Notes: generated by a model from the sequence alone, not told the origin. A DNA stretch of 47,336 nt from Bacteroidetes bacterium 43-16 (GCA_001897525.1 MKTB01000028.1:1-47336); one strand, 5' to 3'. Positions 17,801-25,133 are shown, counted from the first letter of the stretch. Numbers and translations are program-made.

Positions 17801-18586
17801 GTCTTTGCCACTCTCATCAGGATGAAAATATTTGAACCCGGTATCAAGTATGGTATATTCCTCCTCTTTTTTCTTACTTGTTACATAAGGATAGTAGTCG
17901 TTGTCACATTCAAAATATGCAGGATCTTTAAAGGTGAATGGAAAGGATAGATCAAATTTCAGGCAACCCCGGTTTGGCCCTGTCATGGGTATGGTCACCG
18001 GTGCTTCTATGCCGATTCCACGGGTATCAATTTTTCCTAAGCGGATGGTTTCATTCTGCTTTTTGTTGTTTAAATAAAGCCCATATTGTGCGGTATTGAA
18101 AATAGAGATGGGGGTTCTCGATAGCACAAATCGGTTGTCCCTGATCTCAATGTTGCAGAAGGGTGGGATAGCCATGAAAATGGAAGCATTGATGTCTAGG
18201 TGTTGAGATCCGGAAGCCTGCTTGAGGTCTTTGGAGGTGCCCCAGGATTTAAATTTTTCGAACAGGATGGCTTGTCCGGGCGCTTCGTTTTTTTTACTGT
18301 ATTCCGGGTTGATCCAGAAAAAGCAACGTTTTGCAGATTGTTGTGCTTTGTTGTTTTGGGCATTGAGGTAGGCCTGGAATGCTTCGATGAAGTGCTCCTC
18401 AAAAAAAGCAGGGCTGTCTGCTCCGAGCAGATAGCTGCCGGGATATTTTTCTAAACTGTCTTCGAGCGAGATTGTCTCGGGAAGATTATTGTCATCCGGG
18501 TTTATGAAGTAAGCTATACAGCCTGTAGCTCCTTCCAGTATATATAAACCTTTGCGTGCTGAAGCTTGAAATATATTGTCAGACAT
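14861..18586 (-). CDS. Very large uncharacterised protein of the minus-strand cluster (1241 aa)
   Basis: I do not recognise the family. The N terminus (FQASARKGLYILEGATGCIA) has no signal peptide. About 1-430 is mixed beta sequence with repeated aromatic and Gly turns. A basic, Ala/Lys-rich linker at about 530-570 (KRALKAAVRLKAEED) follows. About 740-860 is more helical and includes IMAGINPAGFAAHHFGIEAN, a His-pair motif that might bind metal or be structural. The last 350 residues are strand-rich and amphipathic (SLEGVLKFSIGSVLFF, MIFTEVGVSLLGKK), resembling in style the strand-rich region of the 2661-aa protein. It is followed closely by the 151- and 142-aa genes, and 126 bp separate it from the 282-aa gene upstream. 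It probably works with the 2661-aa protein, but a specific role cannot be assigned from sequence. Confidence 0.82.
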   Translation of the reverse strand: MSDNIFQASARKGLYILEGATGCIAYFINPDDNNLPETISLEDSLEKYPGSYLLGADSPAFFEEHFIEAFQAYLNAQNNKAQQSAKRCFFWINPEYSKKNEAPGQAILFEKFKSWGTSKDLKQASGSQHLDINASIFMAIPPFCNIEIRDNRFVLSRTPISIFNTAQYGLYLNNKKQNETIRLGKIDTRGIGIEAPVTIPMTGPNRGCLKFDLSFPFTFKDPAYFECDNDYYPYVTSKKKEEEYTILDTGFKYFHPDESGKDLELYYEIFRQEVPAAFKASIDFSDIFNTSNPRRSYFAFTGKDATKNQEATMLQTSFITNYGKQLAFKPVTTSDPEGSPLPGSALLVFAQGILSPTAQKRYCWTLEGDFELNSKAAQPGADLRQMLLCGISGTETISYQEGKADQPGDRMTFFPGKPAYAPGFNRNKNKTAAQTDDILLTGKYTTAWALVQKTSDTAAAPNHYYSQPAQAPLFEQGKNSGTLDYAEVPSADLAFLRPQQEDSFPIAPTATVLPVLKTAKQRSKINNTHPGIKRFETEVLNPARKQLIAGYQKAGQQPKKRALKAAVRLKAEEDCPVANLTTTPQGFLVNLNADKSAWKCMTLANNEPKGPEEIQVPLRFKNIDTLNERTGLQNAFQTNEQFLVISDPAKKDDPAILQYYIDNFQNQISVADWPFLLDIAHQHKESNTNAAFTNILIFKFCNRSIEERIKDPALWTDAAVFNQPERIPELISWIENYIATARKSITINKTTGNPESPQEKGFRQFINIVSDPDWHGVLALQVSLNPENLPAEIKAIMAGINPAGFAAHHFGIEANQIKTNGEQQLERNFKSSLFGMISYFNPLYLAYQNGTLSPPSPLPAVTGNYDFQVLDLQILFTNSLVSDFHATIQLSLNTIFDDPAYTAPTKKDPAIYSNSIVMKGQYDKKNGNISYTFSVIQPNTLFLYSTALDEVRITGIELSTVEDTTLPKDQVNNEAPLLTTRFNLSGHMKFKKIGDFDLFSYETLLFSNLMLDMQFRLQDINPSDQTPRKKFTFIPGNISFDKSNSVPRPGSLALHFPIELQSLMYHDPDASKEEAKTVTPESLGFMRVEAPLPTAPVNDYWYALRFNLNLGTVGALAAKVGFDASLIVAWTPGKKNNQTHMYVKMPFSGGFSLEGVLKFSIGSVLFFNNPDKKEYAMIFTEVGVSLLGKKLPPNGSTVLYLFGNPDSPAAGDSGSSNLAWFGAYKQDKKEAPSPEKRKILT

Positions 18587-18712
18587 GTTTTGCGCTTTAA
18601 TATCTGTTGAAAATATCAGGCCGGGAAATAGGGCCGGTCATCTGCAATGAGCAGGTATAGGGTTTTCATCCATGCTGCAATCCTGTTTTGAAATTCGATT
18701 GCTTTTTATTGC

Positions 18713-19561
18713 TTATTCTTTATTGCCTGGTACCTGGAATTCGGTAGCGGCAATAATATTGTAAGTACTGTTGCTGTCTGTTGATGCGTATCCCATGCCG
18801 TAAACTAAGGTGTAATATTGTTCCGGCATCAGTCCGCCTTCTATATTATTGATCGCTGCCATGCCTTCATTTATGTTGCCTGGAATGTTTTGCCTAATGA
18901 TAAGGTTCCTGCCTTTAAAAGTATTTGCAGTGAAGGGGCCCTGAAACAATGCGATCCAGTTCTGGTTCATTGCCGGCAAGTTAAATGCCGGTGTTCGGTA
19001 GGCTGCAATGAGGCTATTGGTGCCGATTTTTACCAGGGTTACAGATGAAGAGAATGCATAGGTGTCACTGACCGGTATATAGAGTGGCTGGTCTTTGGGA
19101 ATGATCACTGTGCTGCAAAATGAGGTGCTGTCTTTGTCGTCGATGCCCAGTCCTATGATGTAATCTTTATTATTGATGCCTTCGCTGAGTTCAAAAACGA
19201 AGCTGCCCTCCTGGCTATCAAGCTGGATCAGTTGCTGTGCCTGGCTCCTGTAGCGGTCTTCGATCTGTGTGCCCTGCCATAAGGCTACATAATACCCGGA
19301 TGCTTTCGGGTTACTCCCCGGTAAGCCCTGCAACTCTATAGCGATCAGTGATGCACTGTACAAGGTAGCAGAAAAGGAAATCTCATACTTTTTCTGTCTG
19401 GGAAAAGCTGCTGCCGGCCCTTTGAAGGTAAAGCCTTCTTGCAGGAGTGCTTTGCTGTAGCCCAATTCCTGTTCCGGCGCACCAGAACTAAAGCCTGTAA
19501 GTAAAAACAGGATTAAAAAGGATATGTATGTTTTGCTTAAGAACATTGATGTGAGGACCAT
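18713..19561 (-). CDS. Exported paralogue of the 223-aa cluster protein (282 aa)
   Basis: The ATG at 19561 gives MVLTSMFLSKTYISFLILFL, a hydrophobic signal segment ending near TGFSSGAP; the next ATG (19546) would also serve. The open frame extends to a TTG at 19618, but that adds an unlikely leader. The mature part is a clear paralogue of the 223-aa protein at 20473: LPGSNPKASGYYVALWQGTQ, DYIIGLGIDDKD, NWIALFQGPFTANTFKGRN, YTLVYGMGY. It differs in having an export signal and about 50 extra residues between signal and homologous region. Family and function are unknown; the repeated GY-VA-WQG and NWIALF blocks suggest a two-lobed beta domain. It is the only clearly exported product of the cluster, so the system may reach the envelope. 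Confidence 0.78.
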   Translation of the reverse strand: MVLTSMFLSKTYISFLILFLLTGFSSGAPEQELGYSKALLQEGFTFKGPAAAFPRQKKYEISFSATLYSASLIAIELQGLPGSNPKASGYYVALWQGTQIEDRYRSQAQQLIQLDSQEGSFVFELSEGINNKDYIIGLGIDDKDSTSFCSTVIIPKDQPLYIPVSDTYAFSSSVTLVKIGTNSLIAAYRTPAFNLPAMNQNWIALFQGPFTANTFKGRNLIIRQNIPGNINEGMAAINNIEGGLMPEQYYTLVYGMGYASTDSNSTYNIIAATEFQVPGNKE

Positions 19562-19623
19562 TATATTTTGTTGAAGCCGGGAGATACGGTATGCATCCCC
19601 CGGAAATCTTTCAACCAAGACCC

Positions 19624-20034
19624 TTATGCCTCAAAATTGACCACTACATTACTGCCCGCAACTGTTGCGCTATACCAGCCGGCACCACTGTTCATGATAC
19701 GTTCTCCTTCGGCATCTTCAAACATTTGGTAAAAGCTGTTCTTAATATCTCCGGGCCAGTTGTCCAGGCAACCTACTACCCAACCGGTATCTAGCTGTGC
19801 ATTATTGTCGGTTAAGATTTTTTGAATGTCCGGTACATCAGCTATGGTAAACTCATGATGATTGCCATCTACAAGTACCAGGTGGATGCCTATGACTTCA
19901 TCTTTGCCGTTTACTTTACAGAAAAGTCCCAGGCAGGAGGTGAATTTTGTAAATTTAAGTTTAGCACCAATGGCATATTTGCATTCTGCTATAGCCAGCA
20001 GGTCGGTTGTCTGTGTGACGGGATAAGTGTTCAT
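19624..20034 (-). CDS. Small protein with CheD-like Cys/His arrangement (136 aa)
   Basis: The ATG at 20034 is preferred: the upstream in-frame ATG (20100) would overlap the previous gene by 50 bp and add a Lys/Ser-rich tail. There is no signal peptide. Residues 25-55 read KLKFTKFTSCLGLFCK, then VIGIHLVLVDG, placing Cys34 and His51 17 residues apart after a TSC turn. CheD-type deamidases, and more distantly CNF1-like toxins, have a catalytic Cys in a GSC turn and a His a similar distance on in a G-[GA]-[MI]-x-H segment. The resemblance is by eye only, and the CheD threonine is not clearly in place. The C-terminal half (TGWVVGCLDNWP, FYQMFEDAEGERI) is unfamiliar. It sits between the 122-aa and 282-aa genes in the cluster. 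Confidence 0.7.
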   Translation of the reverse strand: MNTYPVTQTTDLLAIAECKYAIGAKLKFTKFTSCLGLFCKVNGKDEVIGIHLVLVDGNHHEFTIADVPDIQKILTDNNAQLDTGWVVGCLDNWPGDIKNSFYQMFEDAEGERIMNSGAGWYSATVAGSNVVVNFEA

Positions 20035-20050
20035 AGAATCTGTTTTAAAC

Positions 20051-20419
20051 TTAGAGAGAGATGGTTGCATTTTTCTTGAAAGCCCCGGTTTCCTGGCCAT
20101 AATCGGTCAGCTTATAAGTCTTGGCTGCAGTATGTTCGCCCATAGCGATGATGTAATGGTCGTCATCCTGGTCATAGAAAAACAGGGAGACACTTTTTAC
20201 CTCTTCCACACCTGATGAGGCATGCAGTACAGCGTGCCCGTCAAATACATAGCTGCCTGTAGCCTTTCCTTTGTCTCCTGTTACATCGTTTAGTGATTGT
20301 TTCAGATTTGCGATCCTGTTATCATTGATAAGGTTACCCAGGTATTTTTCTGCCTGGGCCTGTTCCATTGGCCGGGTATGTGTTCCGTCAGATTGAATGA
20401 TAATGATTTTATTAGCCAT
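20051..20419 (-). CDS. Small uncharacterised cluster protein (122 aa)
   Basis: The family is not recognised. It starts with MANKIIIIQSDGTHTRPMEQ, a short strand followed by a helical, charged region (AQAEKYLGNLINDNRIANLK). It ends in beta-predicted sequence (SYVFDGHAVLH, VKSVSLFFYDQDDDHYIIAM). No signal peptide, transmembrane segment or Cys is present, so a soluble cytoplasmic protein is likely. It lies 53 bp after the first gene of the run and 16 bp before the 136-aa gene. A small partner or adaptor is possible, but nothing in the sequence decides that. Confidence 0.72.
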   Translation of the reverse strand: MANKIIIIQSDGTHTRPMEQAQAEKYLGNLINDNRIANLKQSLNDVTGDKGKATGSYVFDGHAVLHASSGVEEVKSVSLFFYDQDDDHYIIAMGEHTAAKTYKLTDYGQETGAFKKNATISL

Positions 20420-20472
20420 TGTGCTGTTGTTTTTAGATTATGAAATATAATATTGGATGAGGGATTGGTTGC

Positions 20473-21144
20473 TTAAGCAATGTCAAACTGGGTAGCAGAA
20501 ACCAGGTTGGAAAAGTCGGGCTTGCCATCTTTATTCAGGCCCATGCCATAGATCAGTGTATATTTTTCAAAGCGGATCAGTCCGCCGGGAATATCGTTCA
20601 TCGCTACGGCTCCCTTATTCGTGTTATTGCTGATCATGGTCGTTTTGACGACATTCTTACCTTTGTACATGTTTGCAGTAAGACCTCCTTTGAATAAAGC
20701 GATCCAGTTTTTGTTGTCTGCCGGTGTATTGTATTCCGGTGTTTTGAAGCCGGCGATAAGACTGTTAGAGCTTTGTGATTGTAAATTGATCGTGCTTAGG
20801 TCGCCTTCGAGCTGCTGACCTATTTCACTGCCCTGGGGCACTTCTATTGTAGCACAGATAGACACGCCGTTTTTGTTGTCTACACCAAAGCCAATGATGT
20901 AATCCAGGTTAGCTAATTCCAGGTTTTCAAAAGTGGCACTTCCCGACTGGGTTTCCGTAGTAATGTTTTGTGTTTGTAAAGCTTCGGACAGGTCCTGGAT
21001 CTGGTTGCCCTGCCAGATGGCCACGAAATAGCCAAGAGCTTTAGGATTGGAACCTGGAAGTGCATTGAAATCGAGGGAAACCATTGTTCCGCTTTCTACC
21101 TGGCCTTTTAATTTGATGGAAAGTTGTGTTTGTGGAATAGCCAT
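20473..21144 (-). CDS. First gene of the minus-strand cluster; paralogue of 18713-19561 (223 aa)
   Basis: The start at 21144 (MAIPQTQLSIKLKG) is chosen because the in-frame ATG at 21237 would add an improbable 31-residue leader. There is no signal peptide, so this paralogue is probably cytoplasmic while its partner at 18713 is exported. Shared blocks with that partner are LPGSNPKALGYFVAIWQGNQ, DYIIGFGVDNKN, NWIALFKGGLTANMYKGKN and YTLIYGMGL. The two halves of the protein have similar layout, suggesting a two-lobed beta fold. I do not recognise the family. It is promoter-proximal in the run that ends with the 2661-aa giant, so it may be the most highly expressed member. The divergent gene on the other side starts a sensor/regulator operon. 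Confidence 0.78.
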   Translation of the reverse strand: MAIPQTQLSIKLKGQVESGTMVSLDFNALPGSNPKALGYFVAIWQGNQIQDLSEALQTQNITTETQSGSATFENLELANLDYIIGFGVDNKNGVSICATIEVPQGSEIGQQLEGDLSTINLQSQSSNSLIAGFKTPEYNTPADNKNWIALFKGGLTANMYKGKNVVKTTMISNNTNKGAVAMNDIPGGLIRFEKYTLIYGMGLNKDGKPDFSNLVSATQFDIA

Positions 21145-21509
21145 ATTGTATGTTTTTTGATGAGTGAATAAACTATTTAAAATGCAGGCTGTATTTCTTG
21201 TGAAGTTTAGCGTGATGTCTTGCATCAGCTGTAACATTTACCCGGCTTGCTAAGACTCTTTTTTTCTCTCACAAAAATGGATCTATTCTATGGAATATTT
21301 AAGCTGGTAAATACCTGTTTTATTAAAAGGGGTATTTACCCTTATTGATTATTATTTGAACGTCACGCCTTAATAATGAATGGATTTTACTTATTTTAAA
21401 TGAATGAAATAATAAATTAAAACGATACTGGTGGCTGCTTCCGTTTAAAATTCCTATTTTTGGAAGGTTCGAAATATTATTTACAACCTTAAATCAATTC
21501 ATTAGAACT
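21145..21509. other. Divergent regulatory region between the giant-protein cluster and the two-component operon
   Basis: This 365-bp, AT-rich region has genes running outward on both sides. It must hold the minus-strand promoter of the eight-gene run and the plus-strand promoter of the 202-aa gene. One TAnnTTTG match is visible near the plus-strand gene. I could not find a convincing paired promoter for the minus strand, nor an obvious operator palindrome for the adjacent response regulator. Confidence 0.55.
21455..21462 (+). promoter_or_regulatory. Candidate -7 element for the 202-aa gene/two-component operon
   Basis: TATTTTTG fits the Bacteroidota -7 consensus TAnnTTTG exactly and lies 48 bases before the ATG. 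No TTTG is seen at the expected -33 distance, so confidence is limited. Confidence 0.3.
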
Positions 21510-22118
21510 ATGCAACTAGAATCTTTATCCGAAATCCTTACCTGTATTAAAAATTGGCAAACGATCAGGGGCAATGAGAAGGAATTGTCTATATGCCTGA
21601 ACAAGGCAAGATTCTTTTCTTACAAGCTGAATAACAAAGAAAGTGATAACCTGCATATCTACCCCGGTATCTCTTGGGAAACAAAAACATTCTACATGTT
21701 CCTTATTGATCAGGCAGCAGACCGGGAGCAGGATGAGCAGGCATTATATGAGGCGATCAATCAATGTGTCGTAAAAAGGCATTTAGGCAATGCAGATAGT
21801 ATTCCTGAAGATCTGGCCAAGCGAAGAATAGCCAATTGGGAAAAAAACTGCCCGGGCTGGATTGAAGCATCTTTGAGAAAGGATAAGCATCTTTTCCAGG
21901 CATTTAACCTGCCATCGGCCTATATGGAGGCAGGCCAGTCTTACTGTACTTACTTTGCCTTAAAAGATGATCCGGAGGCCTTGACTGCAGGCAGCTTTGT
22001 GGCAGACCTGGTAACTACGCCTATCTCTACCAGTATAACGGATGCGTATTATGATTTCGTAAGGCCTGTACCGCCCTTCGATCCTTTACATTTTTACTTA
22101 TTGACGATTGCTAAGTAA
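21510..22118 (+). CDS. Uncharacterised soluble protein upstream of sensor genes (202 aa)
   Basis: The family is not recognised. The sequence is soluble and mixed helix/strand, with no signal peptide or membrane segment. The N-terminal third is helical (ESLSEILTCIKNWQ) and the middle is charged (EDLAKRRIANWEKNCPGW). The C-terminal part contains YCTYFALKDDPEALTAGSF and DAYYDFVRPVPPFDPLHFYL. It is the first gene of a plus-strand run and ends 6 bp before the seven-helix protein, so it is very likely co-transcribed with the sensor kinase and regulator. It could be an input or accessory protein for that pathway, or it could belong with the divergent giant-protein cluster; the sequence does not decide. 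Confidence 0.75.
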   Translation: MQLESLSEILTCIKNWQTIRGNEKELSICLNKARFFSYKLNNKESDNLHIYPGISWETKTFYMFLIDQAADREQDEQALYEAINQCVVKRHLGNADSIPEDLAKRRIANWEKNCPGWIEASLRKDKHLFQAFNLPSAYMEAGQSYCTYFALKDDPEALTAGSFVADLVTTPISTSITDAYYDFVRPVPPFDPLHFYLLTIAK

Positions 22119-22124
22119 GCTGGT

Positions 22125-22793
22125 ATGAGCTTTTCTCAGCTTCTTAGTCTGTTCACCATGATCATACCCCTGGTCCTGGTGATAGGTATTGTTGCGGGTG
22201 TGTACTACTATCGTTTTTTGTCTTTAAAGTATGGCTATCTCCTGGCTTACCTGGGCATCTGCCTGCTGATTGATATTTTGAGCAGGCTGGTGGGTAAATG
22301 GTTGGAGAATAACCTGGTCCTGTTGATTGTTTTCAGTTTGCTGGAGCTCTTATTCTTTTACTTATTTTTCCGGGTTTGCTACTTTCGCCGAAAGGTGCTC
22401 AAGCACACGGTACTGGTGGTCGCAGCAGGCTTGTATATGATCACGGAGATATTTTTACTGAACAAGATAGCGGTAACGGCTTTTCAGTCTTATGCCAAAA
22501 CGTTCAGCTCTTTCCTGATACTGGTTATGGTGATCGATTATCTATTTGATGCCTTACGCCGCAGGGGAAATGTTGCCGAAAGTATCTCGGAGCAGGCCGC
22601 GTTCATTATTTATTTTTCGATTAACCTGATCTTTTTTTTACCCATCAATTTTCTGATCAATGTTTCTTCGGAAATGAAGTTTTATTTCTGGTGTGTCAAC
22701 CTCGTGGTGACGATTTTTTTCTACCTGTTTTTAGTTCGTGAGATATGGAAAAATGGCTTGAGGCAAAAACAATTGCGACATGGATCATTATAG
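22125..22793 (+). CDS. Seven-helix integral membrane protein, likely sensor partner (222 aa)
   Basis: Seven hydrophobic segments are visible, starting with IIPLVLVIGIVAGVYYY and YLLAYLGICLLIDIL, then LVLLIVFSLLELLFFYLFF, three more, and FYFWCVNLVVTIFFYLFL. Little is exposed outside the membrane. The 3' end overlaps the start of the histidine-kinase gene by 49 bp. The kinase itself has only one membrane helix and no sensory domain, so this protein is a reasonable candidate for the input module, as when a Bacteroidota membrane sensor is split from its kinase. I do not recognise a named family, and no ligand can be proposed. Confidence 0.75.
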   Translation: MSFSQLLSLFTMIIPLVLVIGIVAGVYYYRFLSLKYGYLLAYLGICLLIDILSRLVGKWLENNLVLLIVFSLLELLFFYLFFRVCYFRRKVLKHTVLVVAAGLYMITEIFLLNKIAVTAFQSYAKTFSSFLILVMVIDYLFDALRRRGNVAESISEQAAFIIYFSINLIFFLPINFLINVSSEMKFYFWCVNLVVTIFFYLFLVREIWKNGLRQKQLRHGSL

Positions 22794-23494
22794 CTTTTAT
22801 AGTGGTCGTGATCCTTACGGTTTCTATAGTAAAACTCATCTACCTGAATATTCAAAGGCAGGTGGAGAACCGGCTTAGGGAATCCAAATTACAATTGGCC
22901 TACCAGCACCGGTTAATAGAAACAAGTATCACTGTCCAGGAACGGGAAAGGGAGCGGATAGCTGCCGATCTGCATGATGCCCTGATCGGCCGGCTGACCA
23001 CATTGAGGCTTAATAACCAGTTGACCTATAAGATCGATGACATCGATAGTGCGCTGGAGGAGAGTATTGCAGAAGCCCGGCGCATCTCTCATGACCTGAG
23101 CCCGCCGATGCTCGAATTTATAAGCCTGGAGGAGATTGTAGCAGATGTGGTGAGGGAATGGCGTGTGCACTTGAACATCGTTTATGATCCAAGCATACTT
23201 GTTGCGCATGAAACGACGATTGAGTTCAAGCTACAATTGAAGCGAATACTACAGGAACTGATGACCAATATCCATAAATATGCCGCTACGGCATTGGTGC
23301 AAGTGCGTTTAAGGATCTCTCTTAAGGGTATTGTATTGCTGGTGTCAGATAAGGGTAAAGGTTTTAACCTGGAAGAAGGTCATAAGGGACTGGGGCTTAA
23401 GAATATTGAATTAAGGGTATTGTACCTGGACGCAAAGTTTAAAATAAAGTCAGGAAAGCAAGGGACTACTTCGGTTTTTGTTTTTAATGTATAA
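22745..23494 (+). CDS. Sensor histidine kinase, NarX/LytS-like HisKA_3 type (249 aa)
   Basis: The protein should autophosphorylate on His and pass phosphate to the adjacent response regulator. One transmembrane helix (about 12-35) anchors it, followed by a short coiled linker. The dimerisation/phospho-acceptor domain reads RERERIAADLHDALIGRLTT, with His77 in the DLHD core of the HisKA_3 class. A HATPase_c domain fills the rest: N-box LQELMTNIHKYA, G1 box DKGKGF, G2 box GLGLKNI. No extracellular or PAS sensor domain is present, so input probably comes from the overlapping seven-helix protein. The ATG lies inside the previous gene, so translation is likely coupled. The stop is 10 bp before the response-regulator ATG. 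Confidence 0.92.
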   Translation: MEKWLEAKTIATWIIIAFIVVVILTVSIVKLIYLNIQRQVENRLRESKLQLAYQHRLIETSITVQERERERIAADLHDALIGRLTTLRLNNQLTYKIDDIDSALEESIAEARRISHDLSPPMLEFISLEEIVADVVREWRVHLNIVYDPSILVAHETTIEFKLQLKRILQELMTNIHKYAATALVQVRLRISLKGIVLLVSDKGKGFNLEEGHKGLGLKNIELRVLYLDAKFKIKSGKQGTTSVFVFNV

Positions 23495-23504
23495 ATTGAG
23501 ATTT

Positions 23505-24182
23505 ATGGACAAGATATCTGTGGCAATAACTGATGATGACCAGCTGGTTTCCGGCCTGCTCAGGAGCTTTATAGAGCAGTCGGGGAAATACCGGGTATTG
23601 TTTACTGCTTCAGATGGTCATGATCTGATTGCAAAGCTGGGGGAAGGACCGGCAGCGATTCCTGATGTTTTATTGCTTGACCTGAGGATGAAAGGGATGA
23701 ATGGAGTGGAGGCTATTGCTCATCTGAAAATACATTTCCCGGAGATTAAGATCATCGTGGTCTCTTCTTATTACCAGCATTCCTTTATTGGTTTTCTTTT
23801 TAAGACCGGGGCAGCGGCTTTTGTTCCTAAAGGAGTTGCTCCTGACTACCTGGAGGATGTGATCGCAAAGGTGTATCGCCAGGGCATATTTTTCACAGAA
23901 GAGCAGCTTGAAAATATCAGGACACAAATCTCTTCCCGGTCTCCCCAGCCGGTACTGGATAAGGATGCGGAGCTATCCAGGCGCGAAGTGGAGGTGCTGC
24001 GGCTCATTTGTATGCAAAAGACGGCTAAAGAGATAGGAGAACTGCTGTTTATAAGTACTAAAACAGTAGAAGGTCATAAAAACAGTCTTTTCCTGAAGAC
24101 TGATGTTAAGAATGTGGTTGGCCTGGTGATCTATGCCTTGCAGCATAACCTGATCACACTGGAAGAGCTTAATATCCTTTAA
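23505..24182 (+). CDS. NarL/LuxR-type response regulator (225 aa)
   Basis: A two-domain DNA-binding response regulator. The receiver domain (1-125) has the acidic cluster Asp10-Asp11-Asp12, phospho-acceptor Asp59 in LLLDLRMKGMNG, the conserved Ser in VVSSYY (about 87-88) and Lys109 in AFVPKG. The C-terminal domain (157-225) is a LuxR-type helix-turn-helix: LSRREVEVLRLIC, KEIGELLFISTKTVEGHKNS. The ATG at 23505 is chosen because an earlier in-frame ATG would overlap the kinase end and add residues before the first receiver strand. It is the cognate partner of the kinase immediately upstream. Its targets are unknown; the divergent giant-protein cluster is the natural candidate by location. Confidence 0.93.
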   Translation: MDKISVAITDDDQLVSGLLRSFIEQSGKYRVLFTASDGHDLIAKLGEGPAAIPDVLLLDLRMKGMNGVEAIAHLKIHFPEIKIIVVSSYYQHSFIGFLFKTGAAAFVPKGVAPDYLEDVIAKVYRQGIFFTEEQLENIRTQISSRSPQPVLDKDAELSRREVEVLRLICMQKTAKEIGELLFISTKTVEGHKNSLFLKTDVKNVVGLVIYALQHNLITLEELNIL

Positions 24183-24332
24183 TAGCAAGCGTTACGCTAT
24201 GCCAGTCTATTTGCTGCCTTAAAGCTTAAACTGCATTTATGGGCCAGGTGTATGGTATGTCAAAAAGGGCTTTCCTCAACTGTTAGGGTAAGTGTATTCT
24301 TTGGAAAACTGGTGTTCAATCACAAGGAAAAA

Positions 24333-25088
24333 CTATTTATTAACCTTGAAACTAAACAATTGATATAGTATGGAAAGCTCCAGGTTAAGCTGTTTTGATT
24401 GTGTATTTGTATTGGTTTGATACAACATTCCATTGGCAGCAATTTCGCTGGTGAAATTATATTCAGGCATATTGCCTAATGGCAGAAAAAGCAAGAGGCC
24501 AAATTTAAACACCCCGATCTTTTTAATTTTATTTTCGACTCTTGCTCCCAGCACAATGTTGAAATAGTTTGAGCCGGTAGTCCAATCTTCTTTTTCAGGA
24601 TATGCTTTATACCTATATGCAAGGGATTGTGAGGTGATGATATGATATCCATCCTTATTTTCATACTTCTTAATCATCGAATAAGACATACCAATGGGGA
24701 TTTCAAAATGCAGCTTTTCTGTATTGCCAAAACGTTGAGCATACATTAAGCCAACATTCAGATTCCAATAGCCCCAAGCATTGTAAAAATAAGAACCTTG
24801 CTCCATGGTATTGAACATCTCGGTTTGCTTTACCTTTTGCTTCTGTATGTAATACTTGGCAAAAGGAATTAAACTGAACTTTTTATTGAATCGTAGGTCA
24901 ATTTCTGTACCGAGCCCGGCTGCAGCATTCAGCTTGTTCAATTGGGTTGTTCCGATCCCCTCATTTGATGAAGTGCTAAAGTTGAAGACTGGTATAGGTT
25001 GAACAAAAAAAATTGTTTCCATGCTTTGACCTGAGGCCAAAAAACTATGGAGTAAACAAGCTGTGACGAGCAATGAAAATCGTGGCAT
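24333..25088 (-). CDS. Exported protein, probable small outer-membrane beta-barrel (251 aa)
   Basis: The ATG at 25088 gives MPRFSLLVTACLLHSFLASG, a signal peptide cut before QSMET; an upstream in-frame TTG is less likely. The mature part has alternating hydrophobic/polar strands rich in Tyr, Phe and Asn: FSLIPFAKYYIQKQKV, YFYNAWGYWNLNVGLMYA, FEIPIGMSYSMIKKY, GVFKFGLLLFLPLG. The end is LNLELSILYQLFSFKV, as expected for the last strand of an outer-membrane barrel. No TonB-dependent or OmpA motif is seen, so I give no family. It is separated from the T9SS gene upstream by a hairpin terminator and from the convergent regulator by 150 bp holding no visible feature. Confidence 0.72.
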   Translation of the reverse strand: MPRFSLLVTACLLHSFLASGQSMETIFFVQPIPVFNFSTSSNEGIGTTQLNKLNAAAGLGTEIDLRFNKKFSLIPFAKYYIQKQKVKQTEMFNTMEQGSYFYNAWGYWNLNVGLMYAQRFGNTEKLHFEIPIGMSYSMIKKYENKDGYHIITSQSLAYRYKAYPEKEDWTTGSNYFNIVLGARVENKIKKIGVFKFGLLLFLPLGNMPEYNFTSEIAANGMLYQTNTNTQSKQLNLELSILYQLFSFKVNK

Positions 25089-25103
25089 AGCAATTAAAAG
25101 ATG

Positions 25104-25133
25104 AGGCAACTATATGAAGTAATATAGTTGCCT
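25104..25133 (-). terminator. Perfect 12-bp stem terminator
   Basis: AGGCAACTATAT (25104-25115) pairs perfectly with ATATAGTTGCCT (25122-25133) around a 6-base loop. On the minus strand it is followed by a T-rich run (complement of 25090-25103). It lies 20 bp after the stop of the T9SS-sorted gene at 25153-26325, whose transcript it should end. Confidence 0.85.

Noticed and set aside
19569-19615. Imperfect hairpin (GTTGAA/TTCAAC with inner CCGGG/CCCGG) between the 136-aa and 282-aa genes
   Set aside because: Several mismatches and no T tract on the minus strand after it; not convincing as a terminator.
5789-21144. Reading the giant-protein cluster as an extracellular contractile injection system because of the LysM repeats
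   Set aside because: No sheath, tube, baseplate, AAA+ ATPase or tail-fibre signature is seen in any of the eight genes.
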